The position numbers and the translations under genes were made by a program. Of a stretch of 64,000 bases of DNA, positions 33,401 through 44,240 are shown piece by piece (the first letter of the stretch is position 1; each line of letters starts with the position of its first letter). The stretch comes from Astropecten irregularis. Its lineage: Eukaryota; Echinodermata; Asteroidea; Paxillosida; Astropectinidae. Under the pieces are notes generated by a model. It made no database searches and was not told the origin of the DNA. It was given only the letters and a program-made list of their open reading frames with translations. The DNA lies in contig OZ020262.1 in the NCBI GenBank assembly GCA_963971285.1, positions 8,872,745 through 8,936,744 of the forward strand, read 5' to 3'.

Positions 33401-36400
33401 CAGCAAATCACATAGCTAGGACATAGTTATTTGGAAAATCAAAACAAAAAAATAATATTGGAAATACACCTGTACATATATGTACGTTCACGTGTACTTT
33501 GCTAAGTTACAGAACAGAAAAATTCTACTTTTTCATACACCATCCGGTATTCAAATTCTATAGAACTGTGTAAAGTATAGGAATGTACAATTCAAATAAG
33601 TTTTCAATTTCATGACAAATGATCAATCTGCAAACTTTAGGTTAAAGTTTGCATTTTCGGTCTGTTAACTCTCATTTCATGAAGTTTGTAATACTATCAA
33701 CTCATTGTATTTCAGCCATTTTGAAAGTAAGTAATTTTAGTGACATACTGTATGTATTAATCCCAGAACATGAGCTACAGTGTACAGGTGAGCTGCGTTT
33801 ACAAAACAGAGGCTCGGGCTCCGTTTCACTCAAGCTCTGTTTCCATTTCGTGAATCCAATTTTAAATAACTGGTATCAAAATAGAGGCTTTTGGTTGCGG
33901 TTCTGAAGTATAGATTCTCTGGTTTGAAAAGGAAAACAGAGCTTCATCTTCAATGAAAAACCACAACCTATATTTTCAGCATATGGATGTCAGAGCTGGA
34001 GCCTGAGCCTGAGCCTCTGTTTCGTAAATGCCCTATAGATGTCTTGTGTACAGTATGAAGATATACACCCTGGTTTCTTATTTGAATTGTAAATCAGGAT
34101 GCGCACATTTTACTCTGTGTATAGTGAATCTCTCCTCCTTAAAATGTCACACAATGTTGCTACATATATGCACTATGCAATATTATGTGCATATAGTGTG
34201 CAGCAGATATAAAAAGTGCAGTAACCTTTTACTTGGTGCTAGTGTCCTCCAGTCCAGACTCATGAGGAAGTATAGACTCTTAATAGTGCAATATACATGT
34301 ACAGTGTACTTTACATGTTTGTAAAAACTATGCGCAATGTTTCCCAATCAATGTACAGTACCGTGTTTACATATTAAATCTCAATTAACAAAGAAATAAA
34401 CCCACAGAACCCCTACATATATATGCACATTAATTAAGTGCATGAAATTGTATTTTATTCGTGAGCCAGCACGTGATTTTTTTCATTCATGTGCTCATCC
34501 AGGTCAGTGGACACACACATGGTGGAGGGCAAGCCTAATTTGCATATTATGTACATCTCCCAACCAAAATCATTTCATATTCATAATTGTCTTTTATTTA
34601 TAAATTAAACTGAGCTGCAGACTGCTCATAAACCAAAATCATGACCTGAAATTTATCAAATGCTTGGAATTACAATGTAGGAGGGCCTGACGTGATTTGA
34701 TCCTAGCAGAATCTTTTAAAAGCCTTTGAGAAAGATCCTGTGAGGATTGAGTTGAAACGCGTCTTACAGCTAAGTATTGTTATTGTATGTGTACAGTGGG
34801 CAAACTGTACAGTGTGTATTTCACATTTGCAGGCATGTCTGTCCTTCGGGGATAACCCATAATAGTTGGTCCGTTAATTCCCCTCATCTTGTTCTAACAA
34901 TCCCCCCTTTGCGTTTATCCAATGGATCCAGTTCCATATCCTCACAGTATTTAGTTTCCCAATTTAGACTTACTCATTATTAGAAGAAGGGAAATACGAC
35001 GATGCTTGAAATATGGATTGCTCACTTAGTAGTAACTTCCTTTACCCATTACCCCAGCCCCTGGAAGTCCTAATTAACTGGCATTATAAACGTCTATTTT
35101 CCTTTGGGAGTGTCAATAATCTGCGTCTCTCTGTCTTGGGCGTTGTTGCACAGGTCTGTATTGCGTGTAGTTGAGTCTCTCTGTGGAGTTTCTTAATTGA
35201 CAAGATCACATCACTTCCCTGTTTTCTGATCGTGCCAAGACTTTGTCCTTTATGCTAAAAGAGGACGCTGTTTGTCTGGTGTCAAGTTTCATGTGCTCAC
35301 TATACAGTGGGATAATTCCATGCAACAAATGATTCAGAAAAAGATTTTGAAGAATCAAAGCACTGAGTCTCAAAATCATATGAACATACCCATTTTTGTA
35401 CGATTAATATCACATAACAGTGTGTGTGCTTTACATTGTGTACATGTACACGTGTGTTGTACAAGTTGTGATGTACAATGTAAACATACTGAGTGTGATA
35501 GTGAAAAATTTAAATTATGATTTAAAGGTTTAATGCATGATTGACAATTGTTGCAGAAAAGCACGCACACATTGGGCCGTATGCATAAAAAGTAGCAATT
35601 GCTTGCAAGCAATTGCTTCAAGCACAAGCAATTGCTTGTCAGGCAAAAGATCAAGCTTAAGCAATTGCTTACATGTAAATCCGTATGCATAAACTTTTGC
35701 TTCTGCTTAAACCTTTTGCTTGCTTTCAGCAATAGCTTTCTGTCCGCAAGTTATTGCTTGTGCTTGCTAGCAAAAGCTTTTGCTTGCAAGCAATGACTTA
35801 TTTTTATGCATACGGATTCAAGTAAAAGGCTAGTACAAGCAATTGCTACTTTTTATGCATACGGCCCTTTGTTTTGTATCCAGCACGAACATGAAATAAT
35901 GAGCCTGTGAAAATAGCAAGAAGAGAACAACTCTTTTTCTCATATTTCGTAAATCGTAAGTCGTAAATTATTTGTTTTACACTTTTCTTAACAATTATAT
36001 ACATGTAGCATTTCAGGCAGAAATGGTTTAGTAGGGGGTTTCTAATCATGTCCATTTTTATACCTTGTAAGTTATAATACGTAGTGGTACATATACACTG
36101 TATCTGTCATGTCTGTGAACATTTCTGTTTTGGTTTGTTACCAATCCTGTACTGTACCCTGGGAGCTTTTTTTGCCAAAATTTCATTTTTACATGTACAG
36201 TAGATTCAACTTGGGGCACATATGTGAATGATGATTTTAAAAGGATCCCAACTTGATTTAAGTTGCATTTTTAATCCTTACAGTACATGTACAGTTGCAG
36301 TACTCTATCAGTAAATATCTTTCCCTCGACTCCAATCCTAAGATTGTTTTCATTTTAGTCACAAGTTCATGATTAATTCTATGCCAATTCCGTACTATGT

Positions 36401-38384
36401 ATGTCATAGAATCTTATTTGATTGACTTCCCACCTACAAGTAGCCTGAGGAACCAGCCTACCGGGCACCAGATTAACAATCCCTGACCCAAGCATCAACG
36501 TGTTATCAACAAAATTACCGTATTAAATATTGGTGCCCCTGATAACTGTCTAGAGCTCTGGCATTCCACTCCTTAAAGGGCTGTCCCCACGGGTGACAAT
36601 TTTAAAGATTCACTGGCATATTTTGTAATTTGTTTGAATGTTGTTTTAGTGGGTACAAACTGTACATGTAAGGGTGGCATAGTTGTTAGTGGATTGAAAT
36701 TTGTAGAGATGGCTGCCGTGTTGTGAAGTCTTTTAAAGAGTATTCGTTCAGTTCACCCTTGTGACGACATTTTTGATTTGAATGATTTCAGAAAATGATG
36801 ATTTTCCGGAAAAGAGTAAAATCAATGACAGACTCTCTTTTATCTTTTAAAGGTAAAAAATAACGGTGAAAAGACGTAAGAAAATACTGTGGCCGTTATT
36901 CACTGTTATCTCATACAGTGGGGCCTATGGGACTGAAATTTCCACAGATGACTGTTACTGTATCATCTACCTTGATATTTGTGCCCATCTGTATTTCTTT
37001 GACAAAAACCAAAGTATGATATTACCTTTAATAGAACATACACTAAAACCAACACAGAATAATTATGCCAGAAAATGTCAACCAATATGCACACACGTAA
37101 GAAGTGAAAGTGACCTTTAATTTCTCCGTATAATTTCATTGTCAAGGCGCCACACTGTTTGTTTCCATAGTCAATAATTAAAGTCATTTAATTCATACAT
37201 AACCTGAGGGCAAAGGATTACCATATTGTATGTTTACCCACCCCCCTCCCCACTTTCCCCCTTTTACCATCATCACTACCCCCACCAACTGCACCTGGGG
37301 GTTAAAACACTCCATGGTTTGATATCACGACGTGGCTTTATATGACCACTAATCAAATAGATGAAGTGATTGTACTGGGGCCGATTTCATAGAGCTGTTT
37401 AGCACACAAAAAATTGCTTAGCACAAAGATACCTTGCCCAATAAAACAAACCTGTACCACCATTGGAAATTCCATTTGATATTTATGGTCGGCGAACAAC
37501 AGCCAAAGAACAAAACTTGCAAGTGATACACAACACACAGAAATTTGGTTGTTAATCCTGTTTTTACTCAGACAGAAATGTCATGCTTAGCGAATTTTTG
37601 TGCTAAGCAGCTCTATAAAATTGGCCCTTGGGAGAAGATGGGTAGGGTGTCCATGACGGTCTGATAGTTTGATCAGCAATCAAGGGAAAGTATCTTTGTT
37701 TCTGTGTTGCCTTGGATTACACTGTTATCAGCAATGATCTACATTACATATGGTAATGGAACCATTTGAAGTACTTGAAGAGATCATGAAGTGATTAGGT
37801 TTGTCTTAGATGGAAAGGTGACCAGGTTTACATAATCAGATTCATTGGAATGGAAGAGGGGGTATTAGTCGCTTGATATGAGGCCGTTGAAAGTGTGTAG
37901 ACTGGAAAATAAGACGTTGGATAGCAAGTCCAGTGTTGTAGTCGATTCTTTTACAATCCAGAGAATCTACTTCCGAGCCACAGCCTTATGGCCTCTGTTT
38001 TGATACCTGTTATACATGAATGGATTCTCGAAATGGAGCCTGAGCATGAGCCTCCGTTTCATATCTTACCCCCTTAGTGAGTTGATGGGCTTTGAACTAA
38101 ATGTCTAATTCTAAAGAAGTCATGAAAGATCTGCTAGATTTATCCACTGAAGTCTAAACCCGTTTCTTTTCCTCTTGCTTTCTTTTCCATCCTCCCAGGT
38201 CGGTGATAAAATACGGGTTATCCTAGACATGGAAGACAACTACTTGGCTTTTGAGCGGGGTTATGAGTTTCTGGGAGTTGCCTTCCGTGGCCTTCCGGAC
38301 GAGCAGCTTTTCCCAGCAATATCGGCTGTGTACGGGAACACAGAAGTAACCATGGTGTACCTCGGAGAACCTCTAGACGGATGA
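21482..38384 (+). CDS. FBXO45: F-box/SPRY domain protein 45 (Fsn), two coding exons
   Basis: Substrate receptor of an atypical SKP1-containing ubiquitin ligase that in animals works with the PAM/Highwire RING protein (MYCBP2), mainly at synapses. Exon 1 is 21482-22063 (donor GAG|GTGAGA), exon 2 38199-38384 (acceptor CCTCCCAG, stop TGA). Product 255 residues, against 286 in human, where the difference is an Ala/Gly-rich N-terminus. The F-box is near residues 8-55 ([19 protein letters not shown]); the SPRY domain fills about 75-250 with [33 protein letters not shown] and, in exon 2, [20 protein letters not shown]. The C-terminus YLGEPLDG is nearly the human one. The chosen start is the first ATG in frame and gives a short Ala-rich leader. 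The 16.1-kb intron is unusually repetitive. Confidence 0.97.
22155..22265. repeat. Short foldback repeat
   Basis: ACGATCGTAACCCTAGGACA at 22176 pairs with CCTAGGGTTACGATCATCG near 22238, and inner arms CAGGTCTGACATG and CATGTCAGACC also pair around a centre AAGTCCCAGTCC. Two family D ends flank it (22105-22150 and 22290-22430), in opposite orientation, so the whole may be one compound inverted element just inside the FBXO45 intron. Confidence 0.6.
23801..24173. mobile_element. Family E MITE with TTAA ends (piggyBac-like)
   Basis: TTAA then AGGTACTATCATACTTTGG at the left; CCAAAGTATGATATAACCT then TTAA at the right, a terminal inverted repeat of about 19 bases on a TTAA target. The interior has TTCACAGATTTACG, ATTTACAGATTTATC, AAAAAGTGGGCACCATATGG and TCTGCATTTCTTTGAC. 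Related copies: 45534-45893, 36740-37032, 48000-48330, 49508-49830 plus 50726-50815 (split by a hAT element), 61850-62160 and 62562-62680. No transposase frame. The piggyBac link rests only on the TTAA target. Confidence 0.65.
24180..24410. repeat. Family A foldback element, internal part
   Basis: Shares CAAAATGTCTTGCCCAATAA, ACCACCATTAAACATT, GAAATTCATGGTCAACGAAC and GAAATTGGCCCCTGT with the complete copy at 40462-40702. The left terminal repeat is missing, apparently cut by the adjoining family E element. Confidence 0.65.
27525..28015 (+). repeat. Repeat with GCGAAGC ends, CCGTCC run and two direct internal units
   Basis: Starts at GGCGAGCTGCGAAGCAAAGC, followed by several CCGTCCGTCC-like repeats, then two diverged copies (about 27668-27770 and 27811-27910) of a unit containing TTGTTATTATTGTAAATGAA and TTCAAAATGTTGAAG, separated by poly-T and poly-G runs. 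It ends near GACAGCTTCGCTG. It looks like a dispersed element with an expanded interior; class unknown. Confidence 0.5.
29597..29616 (+). repeat. Poly-C run
   Basis: About 19 consecutive C within the FBXO45 intron. Its exact length is likely to be unreliable in assembly. Confidence 0.8.
30345..30672. repeat. Foldback element with AACCCTAAC ends
   Basis: AAAACCCTAACCCCC at the left pairs with GGGGGCGTTAGGGTT at the right. Inside, TCCAACAG and CTGTTGGA recur in both orientations, and CAACAGTTGCTTACTGTTGG is a small hairpin. About 325 bases, non-coding. It interrupts the TGTACATG field. Confidence 0.6.
30985..31290 (-). repeat. tRNA-derived SINE with conserved core, full length
   Basis: On the minus strand: a tRNA-like head with GGTTGGCGTAGCGGTT (A-box region) and CCGGGTTCAAGTCC (B box), a core with TTTTCAGTCCCTACCTGATT and CTCTGGGGTTTTCC, a body with CCTTGGTGTCATTACCAG, and a terminal TAA microsatellite (30985-31010 region). 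This layout is typical of animal tRNA-SINEs. A second copy lies at 31495-31640 in the opposite orientation. Confidence 0.8.
31495..31640 (+). repeat. SINE 3' part, inverted relative to the copy at 30985
   Basis: Starts at GTTTTCCTCCCACCTC and runs through TTTCATCAGGCTTTCGAG and CCTTGGTGTCATTACCAG into AATAATAATAA. It matches the reverse complement of 30985-31135 with scattered differences, so the two copies could pair in the FBXO45 pre-mRNA. Confidence 0.8.
32472..32540. mobile_element. 69-base mini foldback element on a TA target
   Basis: CAGTGGAACGC at the left and GCGTTCCACTG at the right, each flanked by TA. Inner arms CTATAATGAAC and GTCGTTATAG partly pair. The CAGTGGAAC terminus with a TA duplication resembles pogo/Tigger-type Tc1/mariner ends. 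A truncated relative (GGGATGCACGAATATTGTTC) is near 25628. Confidence 0.6.
33790..34033. repeat. Family C foldback element
   Basis: GCGTTTACAAAACAGAGGC at the left, GCCTCTGTTTCGTAAATGCC at the right, with the shared interior AACTGGTATCAAAATAGAGG and ACAACCTATATTTTCAGC. Same family as 9349-9575. Confidence 0.75.
34455..34770 (+). repeat. Degraded SINE tail followed by a family D element
   Basis: 34455-34555 has GAGCCAGCACGTGATTT and AGGGCAAGCCTAATTTGCAT as in the SINE at 7790. From 34610 the family D module follows, here with both an AGCAGAATCTTTTAAAAGCC arm and a facing CTTTGAGAAAGATCCTG arm, making the intended hairpin visible. Confidence 0.65.
34800..35250 (+). other. Repeat-free island in the FBXO45 intron
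   Basis: About 400 bases without TGTACATG strings or any repeat family recognised elsewhere in the window, with balanced composition (for example GCGTTTATCCAATGGATCC, CTAATTAACTGGCATTATAA, GTCAATAATCTGCGTCTC). No open frame of interest and no splice-site pair that would make an exon. It could be a conserved regulatory element; that is a guess from its contrast with the surroundings. Confidence 0.3.
35574..35867. mobile_element. MITE with GGGCCGTATGCATAAAAAG ends
   Basis: GGGCCGTATGCATAAAAAG at the left and CTTTTTATGCATACGGCCC at the right form a perfect 19-base terminal inverted repeat, extending inward through TAGCAATTGCTTG. The interior is built from AAGCAATTGCTT and GCAAAAGCTTTTGC palindromes and contains two further copies of the ATCCGTATGCATAAA motif. 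294 bases, non-coding. Target duplication not clear (at most TT). Confidence 0.8.
37380..37630. repeat. Family A foldback element
   Basis: GGGGCCGATTTCATAGAGC at the left and GCTCTATAAAATTGGCCC at the right, with TTAGCACAAAGATACCTTGC, ACCACCATTGGAAATTCC and TTTTTGTGCTAAGCAGC inside. Shares its whole plan with 40462-40702. Confidence 0.75.
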
Positions 38385-38660
38385 CGAAGAACCGGAGTTG
38401 CCCTTCTCCGGTATATATGACAGGGGCACACAGTATTTCTTTACTTTTAAGTTTATACTCGGTTCTACTGCATTATTATTATCACCAATTTGTTCATTGA
38501 ACATTTGCTTACATATGTTTTATGGTTGTCACTGAGATATGTATGGTACAGAGTTAACTGATATATTATAATACTCTACATGTAGGTTTGCTTTTCAATT
38601 TCATAAGTATGAATACTTGTTTGGGTAACAACAAATAAACCAGTACACCTGGGGCCAATT
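38385..38660 (+). other. FBXO45 3' UTR and polyadenylation signal
   Basis: AATAAA at 38634-38639 lies 250 bases after the stop codon. Just beyond it a foldback element (38651-38800) begins. A short 3' UTR is therefore likely. Confidence 0.6.
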
Positions 38661-38948
38661 TCATAAAACTTACGACACGTCGCAGAGTTAAGACGCATCC
38701 TTACTCTATGGATTCATCACATAGATGGGACGCGTCGCAGCTAGGATGCGTCGCAAACCGAGTTGCGAAGCATCGCAGAACTTTTTGAATTCGGCCCCTG
38801 TAGTCAATTTCACAGAACTCATCGTAACTTATGTACTATCAATCTTAAGACTTACAGTATGATGCATTGCAGACCTACGTGGGATACGATGAGTTATTCT
38901 TCGTAACTTGAGTCACGATCAATCGTAGGGCTTCGTGAAATCGACCCC
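38651..38948. repeat. Two adjacent foldback elements
   Basis: 38651-38799 starts GGGGCCAATTTCATAAAAC and ends TGAATTCGGCCCC; its interior repeats GACGCATCC / GGATGCGTC in both orientations. Directly after it a family B copy runs from about 38800 (AGTCAATTTCACAGAAC) to GAAATCGACCCC at 38948. The two abut almost end to end. Confidence 0.65.
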
Positions 38949-39494
38949 AGTCAAAGACACATGTAGGGTTTGGATTTGTAAAATATTTATTCATTCGCAC
39001 GACGGATTGGTAACTTTTGGTTCTACTTTTATTTAGGCAAAGTTCAGAATTTAGAATGTGCTCAGGCAGTAATGAGATTACTGACACTGGGTGAGCGAAG
39101 GTTGAAATGTTCACCTCAAGGTGGCTCTTGGGTGAGTTCACCCCAGGGATGAGCGTCCTAGTGGGAAAAGGTCTTTATTAATGATGTCCTTGGACAACTT
39201 AACCATGTCACTCTACACATGCTTGCTTTTCTTTATTCACATTCTGGCATTCTTGTTCTTTTTATCTTAAAATCCAATGCTGCTACAGGTGCATGTACAT
39301 GCACTTTATTTTACACTTCTTTTTTCATTCTTGTACTGCCTCACTTCATATATATACACTTCATGCTTTCCTGCCACGTAAAAACGTCTTTAATTAAAAA
39401 TAGATGTTAATAGTTTATCTTCTAAATTTGTCTCTTTGTTCATATTTATTATCTTTAGTTTAGTGCCCCACCTTTCATTGTAAGTGACCAATTC

Positions 39495-39870
39495 GCCATG
39501 TAATGGACCATTCCGGCTTTGCTCTTAAGCCCCGCCCACCTTTTAGCAACGGCACGTGTTTTACATAGAGCATGTGACCGACGACAACGACTCCAATAGC
39601 GCTCCGCACTTGCGCTAAAAATAGCAGGCTGAAGGCGTTGACGTCTCACATGATCTCAGACAAACATTGCAACCATGCAAACTTGTGGTGGGTGTGCTTG
39701 TGTGCATGCACGGTGTACACTACGTGTGTGAGTCAATGTTTGTCTGACATCATCCGGGGACTTTGTACATGCGCACACTGGCCAAATCACTCGTTTGACA
39801 TCATTAGTGCGGAGCGCTATTGGTCAATCCGCACAGTTTGATTGAAAGGCTGGAAGGGTCCATTGGAGTG
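39495..39870. repeat. Foldback element with nested inverted arms
   Basis: AATGGACCATTCCGGCTTTG at the left pairs imperfectly with AAGGCTGGAAGGGTCCATTG at the right, and CCAATAGCGCTCCGCACT (39592) pairs exactly with AGTGCGGAGCGCTATTGG (39806). GC-rich motifs (CCCCGCCCACC, GACGTCTCAC) give a promoter-like look, but the symmetry says repeat. Confidence 0.55.
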
Positions 39871-40461
39871 GCACTGTTTACAACACTTAAACAGTTTAAT
39901 GTAGAGGATCTGTTAATACACTCCTATTGGTTCAATTACTATCATCTCAATGCTCATATGATATAAACAACCTCTTAAAACATTATATCATTCTAAATGT
40001 AACATAATTTATGGGCATACCAATTTCCAAAATATATCTCTGAATGATCTACTGGGTGCAGTACACGGACGTGACAAAACAAAGATTGCATATTTAAGCT
40101 TAATCTTCCAAAATCTCCACATTCTAATATTTTGTATTGAATTCCTTGAATATTGGCCATTTCTGCCAGTTCCTGTAATATTGCCCTTATTCAGAATTCT
40201 TCCAGTAATATAAAATTACTTCACATTTTGAATAAATTATCCTACTAATCATCCAAATGCACAACACTTTTCACATCCATTCGCGTGTAACTTGCAATAT
40301 TAATGGCCTAGTTCCATTTTGTTTGCGATAAAATTAACCTTTCGGTTCCGATACGTTTTATGGTCTCATTTTTTCCTGCCACCATTCCTCCTATCTTTTG
40401 GGCTCAGGCCTCTTGTACCAACATCATGTACAGGTACATTTGTACCTCTGGTCCATAGCCA

Positions 40462-40702
40462 GGGGCCAATTTCATAAAACTGTTAAGCACAAAAATTTGC
40501 TAAGCATGACATTTCTGTCTTAATAAAAACAGGGTTAACAACCAAATTTCCACGTTTTGTGTATCACTTGTGACTGTTCTTTGGCTGTTGTTCGGTGACC
40601 ATGAATATCAAATGGAATTTTCAATGGTGGTTTGTTTTATTGGGCGAGACATTTTTGTGCTAAGCAAATTTTTGTGCTTAACAGTTTTATGAAATTGGCC
40701 CC
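40462..40702. mobile_element. Family A foldback element, cleanest copy
   Basis: GGGGCCAATTTCATAAAACT at the left is the inverse of AGTTTTATGAAATTGGCCCC at the right; next come TAAGCACAAAAATTTGCTAA and its mirror. The centre reads GGCTGTTGTTCGGTGACC then GAATATCAAATGGAATTTTC. 241 bases, non-coding. No target duplication can be made out. Confidence 0.85.
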
Positions 40703-41019
40703 TGTTTGTTTAACCCACAAGATCACGGATTCTACTGATCCGGATCCCATTTTAGCGTACCCTGCATGGGACGTGGATCCGAAGATCTGGGATCCTGTGC
40801 ATTAAACAAACAGGCCTACATGTAGGAACAACCTTACTCAAAGCATACATGGACATGTATGTATTAGCCTGTGTCTATTGCAATAGATAACTTTCCTTTT
40901 CCTAAAGTGAAAAAAGAATCACTCTTCATCCAAATCCCATCCCTCTCTAACCATCCCACCACATTACATGTAACCAACCCCATTCATCAGCTGAATCATC
41001 ATTCAGGAATTAAGGACCT

Positions 41020-41286
41020 TTTTGATGGGAGGCTCAGGCTCAGGCTAAGCCTCAGGCTCAGGCTCCAGCTCCAGCTCCAGCTCTCACTCCAGCTCTCGCT
41101 CTTTCATCCATATGCTTCAAATAAATAGATGTAGGTTGTGGTTTTTCATTGAAGCTGAAGTTCTGTTTTCAGAATCTACTCCGGAACCGCAGCCTAAATC
41201 CTCTATTTTGATACCCGTTATTTTATAATGGATTCACGAAATGGAGCAGGAGCCCGAGCCTGAGCCTCCGTTTCGAAAAAGGCCCC
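41020..41286. repeat. Family C foldback element with expanded CAGGCT/CCAGCT repeats
   Basis: The left arm has a run of GGCTCAGGCTCAGG and CAGCTCCAGCTCCAGCTC units; the right ends GCCTGAGCCTCCGTTTCG. The interior ACCCGTTATTTTATAATGGA matches the other family C copies in reverse orientation. Confidence 0.7.
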
Positions 41287-43476
41287 TAGACTCTTATTTA
41301 TTACTTGATTGGGGCTGGGTATAATAATAACAGTATCACTTTATGTCATGTGTGGTTGTTCTCGTTAAACAGCACAGACATATTTCTTCATCTCAGGGAT
41401 GCACGTGTACGAAACTTTATATTGTACATGTTTGTAGTTTGGCTCAGGCCTCTTGTACCCACAGTTGTGTCATCCATAGATCAGTGCCTATTGGCTATCG
41501 TGTGTAGATTTTTGTAATAAAAAATCTGTGTCATTATTGGATGAATTTCCATGAAAAAAATTAAAATTGATAGAAAATCATGAACTGGAGCAAGACGTGT
41601 TGGAATGAAGTGAGATCTTCACAAAGTACTAAGGTTAATCTAAAAATGAGTTGTTCAGTATCACCATAGTGATTTGTAGCAACCATAGGATGAATTCACA
41701 CTTATGATCAATCTTAGTGCTTTGTGAAATCAGTCTCGGGTGAGGTTTCCGGGCTTTTCATCAATTTATGTTCCGTTGACTGGATTTGAAACACCTTAGC
41801 ATTGCAACTTTGCTTGTGAATAAATTCAGTTGTTTCTTTCTAGGTACCGTGGTTGAAAGTCAGCCACATTGAATTCCATTGAATGTGTATTTAGTCATAG
41901 ATTTTATTCAGGCGAATCGTTAGTTTGATTTTTCCAACTTACATGTACATCAAAGACTTCAAGTATTATTCCATGCACTTTTGTGTATCACTTCGGTATA
42001 ATCTTTCTGCATCTATTTACTGATTGTCCACACATGTCAGATTATTGCTTACAAATGTCTGTGAATTAAATTGAGAATTATTTTCAAAGTTAAGACAAAA
42101 TTGTTTTTCAAAAAGTGAAGTATGACACAATTTGTAGTTGATGTTGGGTTATTATTTATTATCTGTTGCATTAAATGACAAGAAACGCATGCTTTGTTCG
42201 TTTAATATCCGTTATTAAGCTAATCAAAGGCATAGCCAGAGATTTCTAGGTTTGTAGTTTTTAACTTGTGTGGCAATATTGTCTAGAGAATTATGTCAAT
42301 TTACGTCAAAAATATTATGTAAAAATTAGCACAGTCTATCATCATGAGTTTGACATGTAATATTAACATCAGTAATTGGTCAGTCTGGTTTTTGTTTTTA
42401 AATAAGTTTTTCTATCACTGAATTAATTAATTTAGTAAAAAACAAATATATAAATCGGCATCTGTTAGGTGATTTCTGTTGTGGAAAATTTGGTTGGTTG
42501 TAGGAAGTATTTGTAAGAAAGTATGACGAAACTCTGCAAAAATTATACAAAAAAAATATCATCATCACATGAACAGGCTTCTTAACCTTTTCAATGATGA
42601 TAAAATTTCATCAAGCATTTGCTTAGAAAATTATGAAAATTTGAAAGTCAGAACAAAACATAAAATATCAAGAAAATATACTTTAAACGATATATTACAC
42701 ACATTAAAAACCACCAAAAAAATGTATTCAGAAATTTGTTGGGTTTTTTTCTTTTAGTAATTTTAGTATCTTTTTGTACAAAAAAATATAAGGGACTGTA
42801 GCAAAAAGTATATTAGGGCAGTGTAACACTGACTTGGGTAATGAACCAAATTGATTATTTTGCAGAACAGGACTCAGAAAGTAAACATGAGTTTCATTAT
42901 GTCAATCCAAATTTCAGAGGAGTTACAATCCAAATATGGGATAACTATTACTGCTTCCCAAAGATATTTTTCTTGGTAATTTTTGTTCAAAAAATTCAGT
43001 AAGAATCAGTTATTTGTGGACAAACAATTTCCTGAAAAATCATACTGAATTCACAAATAATGTTGACTTTTCAACATACAATTTTTTTTCTTCTTGAAAA
43101 TGATTGAAAAATGTGTTTTTCAGAGCTTTATTTCACCAAACACTAAGATTAATCTTAAGATGAGTTGTCAGTATCACCATTGTGATTTGTATTGTGACAA
43201 CAAGCTTTGCTTAGCAATTAGGATTAATTCATACTTAAGATCAGTCTTAGTGCTTCGTGAAATGGGCCTCAGAAGAAACTACATGTAGCAATGTGTGAGC
43301 ATGGTTGTTGTGGAAGATAAGTTTGTCTAATCCTTCTGATTTGATTTTGCTGTGAGATTTACTGGAGTAAACACGATAGACTTAGCACATGCTAGTGTTA
43401 CAAGGTTAATGTGCAAGTTAATCGTCTTTTTGAGATTCTTTTTGGGGGTTTGCTTGACTATGATGATAGAATATCA

Positions 43477-43616
43477 GGGGTTGATTTCACCAAACCTATT
43501 GTAACTTAATATCAATCGTAGAACTTATGATGCATTGCAGCCCTACGTAAGATACGATGGGTTATCCTTCGTGACTTGAGTTACGATAGATCGTAGGGCT
43601 TCGTGAAATGGACCCC
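43477..43616. repeat. Family B foldback element
   Basis: GGGGTTGATTTCACCAAACC at the left, CGTGAAATGGACCCC at the right; inside, GCAGCCCTACGTAAGATACG and GATCGTAGGGCTTCG. A looser relative lies just upstream at 43120-43270 (TTTCACCAAACACTAAG through GTGCTTCGTGAAATGGGCC). Confidence 0.8.
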
Positions 43617-44240
43617 AGGATATGTTGTGTGGTGATGCAACTGTCTAGCTCAAATAATTATCATGTTATGAGAAGGAAAGAAAGAAAGACAGAATAAATG
43701 AGGAACGAATCCACATTGCCACAGATTTAAACTTATCAACTAAAATTCCTTGGTTGAAATTTAATTTATTTTAATGCAGAAGGCCATGCTTAAATACCAG
43801 GCTTTGGTAAACAAAAAGATAAAATTAAAAAGAAATCAGAATTAAACCTTAAACTGGCTACCAGTCACTCTTAGTAATTATTGAACTATTACGATATTTC
43901 CCACCCAGCAGTTCTTGGAAGACTATTTGGAAGCCAATGATGCCTTAGAGTAAATAGGTAGCAGAGGACTTGATGCTAGTCTAATCTTAGGAACGATGTA
44001 TATGAATACACCCTTAATTATACCTAATAATCAGTGATTTCTGTATATCTAGTAACAGCTACAATGTATGTACACACTACTAGTCTGACCAGTTTCTGTC
44101 ATATATTTTTTAAAACATGGATAACATATAGACAGTGGTTTCTTACATGCAATTAAGTGTTGGAGTGGAGACCAAAAATCAGGTCAGAATTTTAAAACAA
44201 AAGGGTATTTCCAGAAATTCTGAGGCTCTGTTTTACTACA

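Larger units (their letters stand above)
24900..34350. repeat. TGTACATG palindrome field in the FBXO45 intron
   Basis: The self-complementary string TGTACATGTA and its parts (TGTACA, ACATGT, TACATGTA) occur again and again with no fixed spacing. Dense patches include 26035-26165, 26480-26660, 28200-28330, 30050-30320, 31640-31770 and 32140-32210, some with the unit repeated back to back. The rest of the window has only a few examples (for example 3090 and 8438). There is no common longer unit, so this is neither a satellite nor a transposon family. Confidence 0.85.

Noticed and set aside
39520..39660. CpG-rich promoter of an unseen gene (CCCCGCCC, GACGTC motifs)
   Set aside because: The GC-rich motifs lie in inverted arms of a foldback element, and no exon follows on either strand.
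42569..42757. 62-codon frame rich in Lys and Ile
   Set aside because: AT-rich intergenic DNA gives such frames by chance; no splice context and no similarity.
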